NCBI GenBank assembly: GCA_020637675.1
Contig: JACKKD010000002.1
Location: 868,001 to 932,000, forward strand
Reading direction: 5' to 3'
Origin: Paracoccaceae bacterium
Lineage (GTDB): Bacteria; Pseudomonadota; Alphaproteobacteria; Rhodobacterales; Rhodobacteraceae
DNA: 64,000 bases
A program made the position numbers and the translations under genes. Below, piece after piece: positions 27,470-35,478 of the stretch. Positions within the stretch are counted from its first letter, which is position 1. Each line of letters begins with the position of its first letter. Below the pieces are notes generated by a model, which worked only from the letters and a program-made list of their open reading frames with translations, was not told the DNA's origin and searched no databases.

Positions 27470-28653
27470 CCTCCGAAGGCGGTGCAGGCGGTTTCCGGGC
27501 GGTCGCGACCGAGCGTGTCGAGCGGCGAGACCTGGTGCAGGAACCCGTCCTGCGGCGAGACCGAGACCATCACGTGCCGGTCGGTCAGGATCACCGGCTG
27601 GCGAAGCTGGCCGTTCCACGGGCGGAACGTGACCTTCTGGCCCTTGAAGGCGGCCAGTTCGAAGGCGTCCGAGAGGGCATAGTCGCGGATCGCGGAGGGC
27701 TCCGCGCTGCCCGTCCTTGTCGCCGCCTCGCCGATCACCCGCAGCGCGAGCCACGTCTGGTAATCCTCCTCGCGCATCGGCCGGCCGGTCAGCCGCTCGA
27801 ACCGGCGCTGGAACTGCGTCGCGCCCCAGGCTTCCAGCGCGGGCATCCAGGTAACCGGGATGAGCCCGGCAGAGCCCGCAACGGGGCGCGGCTCCCAGAG
27901 GTGGAAGGGTAGGTAGGCCGCGAACACGTCCTGCTCGTCCGCGGCGAGCACCACGTCGTGCTCTTCGGCGCCCTGGGTGAAGACAGGGATCTGCTTCTGG
28001 ACGAGCACATGGCCCGTGTCGGTGCGCCGGGCGCCCCCGGTGTCCTCGAAGACGCGCTCCTCGGCGATCTTGGCACCGAACTTGGCCGCCGAGGCGCGGT
28101 AGGCGTCGGCAAGCGCCTCGTCCGAGGGGTGCGAGCCCCGTATCAGGAAGAGGCGCGTCCACTTCTTCCAGACAAGGAACTGCACCACGGCATCCGTCAT
28201 CATAGACCGGCTCGGCGCGACATGAAGCATGTTGGCGCGGCAATCCTCCTCGCGCAGGCGCTCGTCGCGGGCGCCCGCGTTCAGGATCAGCATCTCCGGC
28301 CCGGCGCGGTCGGCGAGCGCGAGCGTTCCGTCCGCGTCGGCCAGGACGACGACGATGTGAATGCCCTCGGCCTTGAGCGTGTCGAGTGCCTCCGCCGCAT
28401 CCTCCGGCGGGGCGGCGCGGGTTTCGAGCGCGAATTCCATGCCGAGAAAGCGCCCCGTGGTCTGGTTGTCCTCGGCGGCGAGCGCCGCGCCCGCGAAGCC
28501 GAGGTCGTCCGGCGGCAGGTCGAGGCGCGAGATCGGCAGGTCGCGCGGGCTGTCGATCCTGAGCACGGCGGCCTTCACCTCCTCCCCGGCCGCAGGCGCC
28601 GCGGCGATGCCGAGCGCGAGCGCGGCGCCGAGGATCGGCCAAGCGGCAGACAT
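27466..28653 (-). CDS. ABC substrate-binding protein of the PQQ-alcohol dehydrogenase system (PedA1/LutA-like)
   Basis: About 395 residues, exported (signal peptide to PAAGEE). It has the branched-chain amino acid-type (Leu/Ile/Val) periplasmic-binding fold characteristic of the family linked to PQQ-dependent alcohol dehydrogenases. Visible family-like segments are LPISRLDLPPDDLGFAGA near the N-terminus, MLHVAPSRSMMTDAVVQFLV, and the C-terminal LTDRHVMVSVSPQDGFLHQ. I choose ATG 28653, nine bases after GGGAGG, over TTG 28662. It heads a minus-strand operon of about ten genes and would serve the ATPase and permease at 22141-23657. Lanthanide uptake is inferred from homologous systems. Confidence 0.75.
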   Translation of the reverse strand: MSAAWPILGAALALGIAAAPAAGEEVKAAVLRIDSPRDLPISRLDLPPDDLGFAGAALAAEDNQTTGRFLGMEFALETRAAPPEDAAEALDTLKAEGIHIVVVLADADGTLALADRAGPEMLILNAGARDERLREEDCRANMLHVAPSRSMMTDAVVQFLVWKKWTRLFLIRGSHPSDEALADAYRASAAKFGAKIAEERVFEDTGGARRTDTGHVLVQKQIPVFTQGAEEHDVVLAADEQDVFAAYLPFHLWEPRPVAGSAGLIPVTWMPALEAWGATQFQRRFERLTGRPMREEDYQTWLALRVIGEAATRTGSAEPSAIRDYALSDAFELAAFKGQKVTFRPWNGQLRQPVILTDRHVMVSVSPQDGFLHQVSPLDTLGRDRPETACTAFGG

Positions 28654-28722
28654 TCGCGGCAACCTCCCAATTTTCCACGAATCCGGCTCCTAGGATGCGC
28701 TGCGGGGCGGGGCGGGGAAACC

Positions 28723-28766
28723 GATACTTATGGTTGCATTGCCGGGCGGGGGGGCGGCGCTAGACT
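28723..28766 (+). promoter_or_regulatory. Putative activator site and promoter of the divergent methanol accessory genes
   Basis: In the 121-base gap between divergent operons, GATACTTATGGTTG (28723-28736) lies upstream of a -10-like TAGACT (28761-28766). A similar GATACCTTAGTTTG lies at 38160-38173 before another gene of this cluster. This may be where the cluster's response regulator binds. It is a pattern match by eye only. Confidence 0.35.
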
Positions 28767-28774
28767 TCAACGCC

Positions 28775-29287
28775 ATGACACAATGGGTCGCCCTTGCGTG
28801 GTTCCTTCTGGCGCCGGCCGCGGCCGCTGCGGCCGGCTACGGTGACCCGCTCGACCCCGGCGCGCGGGTTGCCTTCCTCGGGATGGGCTTTGTCGATACC
28901 TCGACCGAGGGCGCCTATGATGGGGTGCGCGACGACCAGACGGCGCGGCTGCGTCTTGTGGAGGAGGCCGTGCGGACGCGGTTCCGCGAGGAGGGGTTTG
29001 CCCTTCTGCCGACCGACCCCGTGGCGCCCGACCTTGCACAGGTGGTGAACCCCGCCGATTGCGCGGGCTGCGAACTGCGGCTCGCCGAAAAGCTCGGCGC
29101 CGACTATGTCGTCGTGGGAGAGGTGCAGAAGGTCTCCAACCTGATCCTGTCGATGAATCTCGTCCTGCGCGAGGTGCCTTCGGGCATGATGCTGCGCGGC
29201 CTCAGCGTCGATTTCCGCTCGAACACCGACGAAACCTGGCTGAGGGCCATGCGCTACATCCTGCGTTACAACTTCTTCAAGGCATGA
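28775..29287 (+). CDS. Exported DUF3280/DUF2380-like protein of the methanol cluster
   Basis: A 170-residue exported protein with a signal peptide (WFLLAPAAAAAAG). The mature part looks like the CsgG-like alpha/beta fold of the DUF2380/DUF3280 proteins: RVAFLGMGFVDTS, LRLVEEAVRTRFREEGFALLPTD, and LGADYVVVGEVQKVSNLILSMN. Two cysteines sit close together in NPADCAGCELR, a CxxC pair. The frame is open upstream to 28730, but the ATG at 28775 gives a proper signal sequence. It is the first gene of a plus-strand operon with SRPBCC, propeller and SoxYZ-like genes. Function unknown. Confidence 0.7.
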   Translation: MTQWVALAWFLLAPAAAAAAGYGDPLDPGARVAFLGMGFVDTSTEGAYDGVRDDQTARLRLVEEAVRTRFREEGFALLPTDPVAPDLAQVVNPADCAGCELRLAEKLGADYVVVGEVQKVSNLILSMNLVLREVPSGMMLRGLSVDFRSNTDETWLRAMRYILRYNFFKA

Positions 29288-29295
29288 GGTCTGCC

Positions 29296-29829
29296 ATGAA
29301 CCTGCTGCGCCCCTTCTTCGTGCTTGTCCTTCTGCTGCTGCCGGGCCTCGCCCAGGCCCACGGGCCGACCCGTCAGAAGCTGACACTGGCGGTGGATGTC
29401 GCCGCCGCACCAGCCGATGTCTGGGCGGTCATCGGCAATTTCCACGACATGAGCTGGCATCCGGCTGTCTTCTCGACGACGGGCGAGGGCGGCAACGACA
29501 TCGACTCGATCCGCGTCCTCACCCTCGGCCAGGAGGGCGGGCCCACGATCACCGAACAACTCACGAAATACAGCGCCGAGAAGATGAGCTACTCCTACAT
29601 GATCACCGAGGTGAAGGTGGAGGTGCTGCCGGTCACCAACTATTCGAGCCATCTCACCGTCACGCCGAATGCCGCGGGGGGCAGCCATATCGAATGGCGG
29701 GGGGCGTTCTATCGGGGCTATCCGAACAATGATCCGCCGCCGGAACTGAACGACGAAGCCGCCCTCGCCGCCGTCACCGGCGTCTATCAGGCCGGGCTCG
29801 ATGCGCTGGTCCAGCGTTTCGGCCAGTAG
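29296..29829 (+). CDS. Exported SRPBCC (polyketide cyclase/MxaD-like) protein
   Basis: A 177-residue periplasmic protein with signal peptide (to AQAH) and an SRPBCC fold: VDVAAAPADVWAVIGNFHDMSWHPAV at the start, then GGSHIEWRGAFY and a long C-terminal helix. MxaD of methylotrophs, thought to help electron transfer or assembly of methanol dehydrogenase with its cytochrome, has this fold and location. The start at 29296 follows GAGG. An ATG at 29284 that overlaps the preceding stop is also possible. The end overlaps the next gene by 29 bases. Confidence 0.72.
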   Translation: MNLLRPFFVLVLLLLPGLAQAHGPTRQKLTLAVDVAAAPADVWAVIGNFHDMSWHPAVFSTTGEGGNDIDSIRVLTLGQEGGPTITEQLTKYSAEKMSYSYMITEVKVEVLPVTNYSSHLTVTPNAAGGSHIEWRGAFYRGYPNNDPPPELNDEAALAAVTGVYQAGLDALVQRFGQ

Positions 29830-30772
29830 CGCGCTCCTGGCGCTGGCACTCGCCGCCCTGCCCGGGCGCGCGGAGACAGCCTATGTCACCAACCAGTCCT
29901 CCTCGGACCTGTCGGTGATCGACCTCGGCCAGGGGCGGGAGGTCGCGCGGGTCCCCGTTCCGGGCCAGCCTGCCGGCCTTGCGGTGGCCGAGGCGCTGGG
30001 CGCGGTCTTCGTCGTCAGCCCCGAGACCAAGACGGTCAGTCGCCTTGCGCTTTCCGACCACGCGCTGACCGGGCGGCTCACGCTCGACGGCGGGCCGATC
30101 GGGGTCGCGGTGGACGAAACTGGCGGGCGGCTCTTCGTCTCGGACTGGTTCAATGCCCGCGTCTGGGTGATCGACGCCGGCAGGCTCGCGGTGACCGGGA
30201 CGCTGGCGACGGGGGCGGCCCCGGCCGGACTGGCCCTGTCACCGGACGGAAGGTTCCTCGTCACCGCGGACCGGGACGCCGATGCTCTCACGGTCTTCGA
30301 CGCCGGAACACTGGCGCCGCTCCATCGGATCGCCGTCGGCACGCGGCCCTTCGGGCTGGCCTTCTCGCCCGACGGCCGGGTCTTTTCGGCCGATGTCGGG
30401 TCGAACACCGTCACGGCTGCCGATCCCGTCACGGGTCAAGTACTCGGCAAGGTGCCGACGGGCGCGCGGCCCTATGGCATCGCCTTTGCCGCCGGGCGGG
30501 GCTTCGTGACCGACCAGTATGCCGACACGGTGACGGTCTTCGACGCGGCGACACTCGCGCCCTTGGCAACCGTCGAGGTCGGCGAGTACCCCGAGGGGAT
30601 AGACACCTCGCCCGACGGTGCCCGCGTCTATGTCGCCAACTGGTTCTCCAACACACTGAGCGTGATCGACGCAGCCTCGCTGAAGGTCACGGCGGAGATC
30701 GCGACAGGCGACGGGCCTCGCGCCTTCGGGGAGTTCGTCGCCAGGGGACGACCGACATGCGCCACTTGCTGA
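29801..30772 (+). CDS. Second YVTN beta-propeller protein of the methanol cluster
   Basis: A 323-residue exported propeller (signal peptide to about GRAE). Blades recur as AYVTNQSSSDLSVID, LFVSDWFNARVWVID, FLVTADRDADALTVFD, and VYVANWFSNTLSVID. The C-terminus carries two cysteines (PTCATC), absent from the other propeller of the cluster, which could form a vicinal-type disulfide or bind metal or heme. It overlaps the SRPBCC gene by 29 bases and the SoxYZ-like gene by 16 bases, implying tight coupling. It may be a periplasmic assembly factor for XoxF or its partners. Confidence 0.75.
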   Translation: MRWSSVSASSALLALALAALPGRAETAYVTNQSSSDLSVIDLGQGREVARVPVPGQPAGLAVAEALGAVFVVSPETKTVSRLALSDHALTGRLTLDGGPIGVAVDETGGRLFVSDWFNARVWVIDAGRLAVTGTLATGAAPAGLALSPDGRFLVTADRDADALTVFDAGTLAPLHRIAVGTRPFGLAFSPDGRVFSADVGSNTVTAADPVTGQVLGKVPTGARPYGIAFAAGRGFVTDQYADTVTVFDAATLAPLATVEVGEYPEGIDTSPDGARVYVANWFSNTLSVIDAASLKVTAEIATGDGPRAFGEFVARGRPTCATC

Positions 30773-31554
30773 CGGCGACTCTTCTGGCCATCGCGACCGC
30801 TGCCGGGGCGGAGGAGGGGGGCTGGCCGGACATTCGGGCGCAGCTTTACGGCGTGCGCGCGCTTGACCCGGCCGGGGGCGTCATCGCGCTCGACGCGCCC
30901 TACCGCACCGCCGACGACGCGCGCACGGTTGTCGGCGTCGCGCTCGTCGCGCCGCCCGGGCTCAGGATCGGCGCGGTGACGCTCGTCCTCGACGAAAACC
31001 CGATGCCGGTCTCGGCCATCCTTCGGCTGGTCGAACCGCTGCCACGCTTCCGCTTCGAGACGACGCTGCGGATCAACGGACCGACGCCGGTACACGTGAT
31101 CGCCGAGACGGCAGACGGGCAGCTATTCATGGCCGAGGGGTTCGTGAAGACTTCCGGCCAGGGCGCCTGCGCCGCGCCGCCGGGGACGGACCCGGAGGCG
31201 GCCCTCGCCACCCTCGGCGAGATGACCATCGGCATCGGCGCAGCCACGGCCGCCGACCCGCTCGGGGCGCTTTCGGGCGCGCAGATGGACCTGACGCTCG
31301 GGCTTTCGCACCCCAGCCATTCCGGAATGCAGATGGATCAGATCACGCTCCTCTTCATCCCGATGCGCCATGTTGAGGATGTGCGGATCGACCTCGACGG
31401 CAAGCCCTATGCCGAGATCACGGGCTCCATCTCGCTGTCCGAAAATCCGGAGATGACGCTGTCCATTCCGGCCGATACTCGGGGCATCGACGTGACGATG
31501 ACCGACACCGACGGCACCGTCGCCCATGCCTCGAAGCGGCTCGCGGACTACTGA
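30757..31554 (+). CDS. Quinoprotein dehydrogenase-associated SoxYZ-like carrier protein (copy 1)
   Basis: A 265-residue exported fusion of SoxY-like and SoxZ-like domains. SoxYZ of sulfur oxidisers carries intermediates on a cysteine of SoxY. Here the only cysteine of the whole protein is Cys138 in SGQGACAAPP, at the junction of the two domains, matching that carrier position. The C-terminal SoxZ-like half shows HPSHSGMQMDQITLLFIPM. The cargo in quinoprotein systems is unknown. A paralogue lies at 39996-40811, and a metallohydrolase of the matching relay family at 38844-39875. It converges on the rhodanese-like gene with a seven-base overlap. Confidence 0.78.
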   Translation: MRHLLTATLLAIATAAGAEEGGWPDIRAQLYGVRALDPAGGVIALDAPYRTADDARTVVGVALVAPPGLRIGAVTLVLDENPMPVSAILRLVEPLPRFRFETTLRINGPTPVHVIAETADGQLFMAEGFVKTSGQGACAAPPGTDPEAALATLGEMTIGIGAATAADPLGALSGAQMDLTLGLSHPSHSGMQMDQITLLFIPMRHVEDVRIDLDGKPYAEITGSISLSENPEMTLSIPADTRGIDVTMTDTDGTVAHASKRLADY

Positions 31555-32087
31555 CCGCCCGGCTCCGGGGTCAGGTCCTTGGTCGGGTAGTCCATGAGTG
31601 TCCAGCCGTCGGTGCCCTCGGGGAACCAGTAGACATTGACGTAGCCGTAGCCGAGGGCCCGCTTCGCGGCGTTCCAGCTCATCCAGCAATCGGCGCGGCA
31701 GAAGAAGAGGACCGGGTGCGCGGGATCGCCGCCCGTGGCCTTCTGGAGGCCGGCGCGGAACCACGTTTCGGTGACCTCGGCGAGGCGGCCGTAGCCCACG
31801 TTCGGCAGCCAGATCGCGCCGGGGATGGAATGGCGCGGCTTTTCGCGCCAGATCGTGCCCTCGGGCAACCCCTCGGGCTTCGGCGCGCGGGGCAGGACAT
31901 CGACGAAGGCGACCTCGCCCGCCTGCCAGAGCGCGTGGGCGGCCTCGGCGTCCACCACGGTCGCGCCGGCCAGCGTCGCAGGCACCGGCGCGCGGTAGTC
32001 GTCCTCGCGGAATCCCTCCGGCTCGGCGACCTCGGCAAGGGCGGCGAGGGGCAGGAGGGCGAAGGCCAGCGCAAGCGCGTGTCTCAT
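31548..32087 (-). CDS. PQQ-dependent catabolism-associated CXXCW-motif protein (rhodanese-like)
   Basis: A 179-residue exported protein (signal peptide to ALAE) with a rhodanese-like fold. The N-terminal half has the DAEAAHALWQAGEVAFVDVLP strand-loop, and the hallmark FFCRADCWMSWNAAKRA carries Cys130, Cys134 and Trp135. Spacing here is CXXXCW. In true rhodaneses a cysteine in this loop carries a persulfide. It overlaps the XoxJ stop by four bases and so follows xoxF, cytochrome and xoxJ in one operon. With two SoxYZ-like carriers in the same cluster, sulfur chemistry in the periplasm is plausible but unproven. Confidence 0.8.
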   Translation of the reverse strand: MRHALALAFALLPLAALAEVAEPEGFREDDYRAPVPATLAGATVVDAEAAHALWQAGEVAFVDVLPRAPKPEGLPEGTIWREKPRHSIPGAIWLPNVGYGRLAEVTETWFRAGLQKATGGDPAHPVLFFCRADCWMSWNAAKRALGYGYVNVYWFPEGTDGWTLMDYPTKDLTPEPGGQ

Positions 32088-32917
32088 GGCGACACGGCCT
32101 TCGCCGCCGTCCCCATGTCGTCGAGGATCGGCACGCCGGCTTCGGCAAGAATGGCGTCGATCTTCGCCTGGTCGCGGCGGATGAGCGAGTTGAGCTTGCG
32201 CGACCAGGATTTCTCGCCCTGCCGCACGCCCATGGTGATCCGGTAGAACATCCGCGGCTGGCCGGGTTCGGAGAGGAGCGGCGTCACCTTCAGGCCCGGA
32301 TGGGACTGCTTGACGAGGGGCCCGCCGATCGGTCCCCAGAGGATCGCCGCGTCGATCTCGCCCGCCTCCAGATCGGCGAGCATGTCGCCCGAGGGGTCCT
32401 GATAGCGGCGGTCGGCGAAGAGGTCGTAGCCTTTCGCGAGCGCCATGAGCCCGTTGCGGACGAGGTGGGTGGCGGGGGCGGAACCGGCGACGACACCCAC
32501 CCGCTTGCCCTTCAGAGCGGGGTCGGAGAGGGCCGTCACCCCGGCGAGGGGCCCGTCCGCCTTGACGATCAGCACGTAGGCCGAGGTGTAGTAGTGGTTG
32601 GTGTTCAGCACCAGTTCGTCGCCCTGGGCGTAGCCGATCACCACGTCGCAGCGGTTCTCGGCGAGAGTCCGGCGGATGAATCCCGTGGCCATCGGATACC
32701 AGGTGTATTCGAGCGGCAGGCCGAGGTCGGCGGCAAGAAGCTCCGCGATGCGGTTCTCGAAGCCCGATCCGTCCTCGGCCGACATCGGCCGGTTGGCCGG
32801 ATCGGCGCAGACCCGGAAGGCCGTGTCCGAGACGAGGTCCGAGGTCTGCTGTGCGGCCAGCGGCGCTGCAAGGAACAGCGCCGCCACCGTTGCGAGGAGC
32901 GCGAGGCGCCGCAGCAT
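32084..32917 (-). CDS. xoxJ: XoxJ periplasmic binding protein of the methanol dehydrogenase
   Basis: A 277-residue periplasmic protein with signal peptide (to AAQQ) and a family-3 solute-binding fold: FRVCADPANRPMSAEDGSGFENRIAELL, CDVVIGYAQGDE, ALKGKRVGVVAGSAPATHLV. It matches the quinoprotein dehydrogenase-associated binding proteins called XoxJ/MoxJ. Structural work on XoxJ shows a large cleft and suggests a role in activating XoxF rather than in transport. The gene begins four bases after the cytochrome gene ends and overlaps the rhodanese-like gene. Confidence 0.85.
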   Translation of the reverse strand: MLRRLALLATVAALFLAAPLAAQQTSDLVSDTAFRVCADPANRPMSAEDGSGFENRIAELLAADLGLPLEYTWYPMATGFIRRTLAENRCDVVIGYAQGDELVLNTNHYYTSAYVLIVKADGPLAGVTALSDPALKGKRVGVVAGSAPATHLVRNGLMALAKGYDLFADRRYQDPSGDMLADLEAGEIDAAILWGPIGGPLVKQSHPGLKVTPLLSEPGQPRMFYRITMGVRQGEKSWSRKLNSLIRRDQAKIDAILAEAGVPILDDMGTAAKAVSP

Positions 32918-32921
32918 CGGC

Positions 32922-33440
32922 TCAGCTCCCCAGGCAGGCCGCTTCGGCCGCGCGGGTCTCGTCGGGCTTCTCGGCCCGCTTGGCCGGCCGCCCGCGGGGC
33001 AGCGCCTCGGTGCCGCGCGCCTTTAGGTAGGTGTAGATGTCGTCGAGATAGCACATGACGTTGGCATTGGTGCCGAAGGCGGGCATCACCGAGGTCTCTG
33101 CGGCGTTCACCTTCTGGCGGCCGTTCGTGACCACGTCGACGAAGTCGTAGTAGTCCATCGTCACGGCCGAGGTCTTCAGCGCGGGCGCGTAGCTCGATCC
33201 CTCGCCTTCCGGCCCGTGGCAGACATGGCATTCCGAGTGATAGCGGCGGAAGCCGGAATAGGTCGCCCAGTCGATTGTGCCGTCGGCCTCGATCTTGTAG
33301 GTCGGCACGCCGTTCTCGGCATACCACCGCCCGGCCTCGAAGGTGACGGGGTCGATGTTCTCGGGCGTGTTCTGCGCGCGGGCCGGCGCGGCGAGGCTTC
33401 CGGCAGCGGCGCAGAGGATCAGTAACGAAATCCGTGTCAT
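32922..33440 (-). CDS. xoxG: Methanol-metabolism cytochrome c (cytochrome c553i / XoxG type)
   Basis: A 172-residue periplasmic c-type cytochrome (signal peptide to RAQ). The heme site is CHVCH with Cys71, Cys74 and His75. Met119 in SVMPAF is the likely axial ligand. Two further cysteines (Cys130 and one near the C-terminus in AACLGS) make the four-cysteine pattern of methanol-metabolism cytochromes. It corresponds to cytochrome c553i (cycB) of Paracoccus, encoded directly after xoxF, and should accept electrons from XoxF. A strong hairpin separates it from xoxF. Confidence 0.85.
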   Translation of the reverse strand: MTRISLLILCAAAGSLAAPARAQNTPENIDPVTFEAGRWYAENGVPTYKIEADGTIDWATYSGFRRYHSECHVCHGPEGEGSSYAPALKTSAVTMDYYDFVDVVTNGRQKVNAAETSVMPAFGTNANVMCYLDDIYTYLKARGTEALPRGRPAKRAEKPDETRAAEAACLGS

Positions 33441-33462
33441 GCTCGATTCCTCGGGGGAAAGG

Positions 33463-33489
33463 GGACCGGCGCGAAGGCCGCGCCGGTCC
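33463..33489 (-). terminator. Intercistronic hairpin between xoxF and its cytochrome gene
   Basis: A perfect 11-base-pair stem with five-base loop lies in the 63-base gap, followed on the minus strand by CCTTTCCCC rather than a T-run. It may be a partial terminator, or a 3' stabiliser of xoxF mRNA, making far more XoxF than cytochrome from one promoter. Confidence 0.6.
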
Positions 33490-33503
33490 GGTGCTCGTTG
33501 GCC

Positions 33504-35303
33504 TCAGTCGGGCAGCGCGAAGACGGTCATCGACCCGCCGAGCGCGGTGTAGTCGTGAAGCGCCGCATAGCCGCCCACCGCGCCGAGACCGTCGTTGGGG
33601 TTGGTCAGACCGGCCGCAAGGCCGATGCCCGCCCAGCCGCCGACGCCCGACAGCACCGCGACATACTGCTTGCCGCCGTGCGTGTAGGTCATCACGTTGC
33701 CGATGATGCCCGAGGGGGTCTTGAACTTGTAGAGCTCCTTGCCCGTCTCGGCATCGACCGCCTTCAGGTAGCCTTCCAGCGTGCCGTAGAAGACCACCCC
33801 GCCGGCGGTGGCAAGGGCCCCCGACCAGACCGAGAACTGCTCGGGCAGCGACCACTTGATCTCGCCCTTCTTGCCGTCCCAGGCGATGAAGTTGCCCATG
33901 CCGCCGTGGCTGTTCGGCGCCGGGTACATCGAGAGCGTGGCACCGACATAGGGCTGACCGGCGGTGTAGCTCACCCGGAAGGGCTCGTAGTCCATGCAGA
34001 CGTGGTTCGTCGGCACGTAGAAGAGCTCCGTCTGCGGCGAATAGGCCGCCGGCTGCTGGTCCTTCGAGCCAAGGGCCGCCGGGCAGATGCCGGTCGAGTT
34101 CACGTCCTCGCCGTTCTGCTCGGTCGAGTACTGCGCCACCACGGCGGGACGTCCGTAGTTGGCCGAGTTGGGGTCCATGTCGACGCCGGTCGTCCAGTTG
34201 ACGGCCGGGTCGAACTTCTCGGCGACGAGAAGCTCGCCCGTCTCGCGGTCGAGCGTGTAGCCAAGGCCGTTCCGGTCGAAGTGGGTCAGAAGCTTGCGCA
34301 TCTGGCCGTCGATCTCCTGGTCGGTCAGGATCATCTCGTTGATGCCGTCGAAGTCCCACTCGTCATGCGGCGTCATCTGGTAGAGCCACTTGGCCATCCC
34401 GTCGTCCGGGTCGCGGGCCATGATGGTCATCGACCAGCGGTTGTCGCCAGGCCGCTGCGACGGGTTCCAGGTGGAGGGGTTGCCGCTGCCGTAGTAGATC
34501 AGGTCAAGCTCCGGATCGTAGGAATACCAGCCCCAGGTCGTGCCGCCACCGATCTTCCACTGGTCGCCTTCCCAGGTGTTGGTGCCCGAATCCGGTCCGA
34601 CCGGCTTGCCGAGATGCGTCGTCTTCTCGGGGTCGATCAGCGTGTCGCTGTCCGGGCCCATCGAATAGGCGCGCCAGGCGAGGCTGCCGTCGGCGATGTT
34701 GTAGGCCGTGACCGACCCGCGTACACCGAACTCGCCGCCCGAGATGCCGACGATCACCTTGTCCTTCACCGGCATGACGGTCGCGGTGTTGGTCTCCCCG
34801 ATCGCCGGGTCGCCGTTCTTCACCGACCATGCCACCGCGCCGGTCTTGGCGTCGAGCGCCACGACCGTCGTGTCGGCCTGATGCAGGAAGATCTTGCCTT
34901 CGGCATAGGCGAGGCCACGGTTCACCGTGTCGCAGCACATCACCGGAATGACGCTCGGGTCCTGCTTCGGCTCGTATTTCCAGATCACCTTGCCGTCGTT
35001 GTTCAGGTCGAGCGCATAGACGATGTTGGGGAAGGGCGTGTGCACATACATCACGTCGCCGATCACCAGCGGCGAGCCCTCGTGCCCCCTCAGGACGCCG
35101 GTCGAGAAGGTCCAGGCGACCTGAAGCTGTCCCACGTTGTCCTTGTTGATCTGGTCGAGCTTGGAATAGCGCTGGTTGGCATAGTCGCCGGTCTGGATGA
35201 CCCACTGGTTGGCGTCACCGATGAGCGCCTGAAGGTCGGCATTGGCCAGCGCGGCGGAACCGCCAAGGGTCAAGGCCGTCGTCAAGATAAGAAGTCGCTT
35301 CAT
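33504..35303 (-). CDS. xoxF: Lanthanide-dependent methanol dehydrogenase XoxF (PQQ quinoprotein)
   Basis: A 599-residue periplasmic quinoprotein that oxidises methanol to formaldehyde (or on to formate) and passes electrons to cytochrome c. Signal peptide ends near ALAN (21). Visible: the adjacent-cysteine disulfide Cys123-Cys124; Glu191 (SGGEFG) and Asn275 (SGNPSTWN) as metal ligands; catalytic Asp317 and the extra Asp319 in HDEWDFDG. That second Asp is Ala in calcium-type MxaF and marks lanthanide use. W-motif propeller repeats run through the protein. RBS GGGAGGAGAAC precedes ATG. It leads an operon with cytochrome, xoxJ and a CXXXCW gene. Confidence 0.95.
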   Translation of the reverse strand: MKRLLILTTALTLGGSAALANADLQALIGDANQWVIQTGDYANQRYSKLDQINKDNVGQLQVAWTFSTGVLRGHEGSPLVIGDVMYVHTPFPNIVYALDLNNDGKVIWKYEPKQDPSVIPVMCCDTVNRGLAYAEGKIFLHQADTTVVALDAKTGAVAWSVKNGDPAIGETNTATVMPVKDKVIVGISGGEFGVRGSVTAYNIADGSLAWRAYSMGPDSDTLIDPEKTTHLGKPVGPDSGTNTWEGDQWKIGGGTTWGWYSYDPELDLIYYGSGNPSTWNPSQRPGDNRWSMTIMARDPDDGMAKWLYQMTPHDEWDFDGINEMILTDQEIDGQMRKLLTHFDRNGLGYTLDRETGELLVAEKFDPAVNWTTGVDMDPNSANYGRPAVVAQYSTEQNGEDVNSTGICPAALGSKDQQPAAYSPQTELFYVPTNHVCMDYEPFRVSYTAGQPYVGATLSMYPAPNSHGGMGNFIAWDGKKGEIKWSLPEQFSVWSGALATAGGVVFYGTLEGYLKAVDAETGKELYKFKTPSGIIGNVMTYTHGGKQYVAVLSGVGGWAGIGLAAGLTNPNDGLGAVGGYAALHDYTALGGSMTVFALPD

Positions 35304-35478
35304 GTTCTCCTCCCATTCGGGCTGCCGTTCATGGCAGTTTTCCCTTTGCGGCGCGGGGTCGGTGACCTCCTCCGAGGTTCGGCCGCGCGTCTCTGACGAT
35401 CCTTCCGCGGACCCGGAGTTCCGGGCCGGTCCGGATTGGTTCGTTCCTCCGTTGGCTTCCCTCCTCCTGTTGCGCGTC
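35304..35478 (-). promoter_or_regulatory. Upstream region of xoxF
   Basis: 175 bases between xoxF and the cytochrome c gene upstream. It should hold the xoxF promoter unless xoxF is read through from the cytochrome gene. A GC-rich inverted repeat (GGCCCGGAACTCCGGG on the minus strand, near 35413-35430) may be a terminator or operator. I could not identify convincing -35/-10 elements. Confidence 0.35.

Noticed and set aside
28653..28775. A riboswitch in the divergent gap
   Set aside because: The space is only 121 bases, shared by two promoters, with no recognisable aptamer or terminator pattern.
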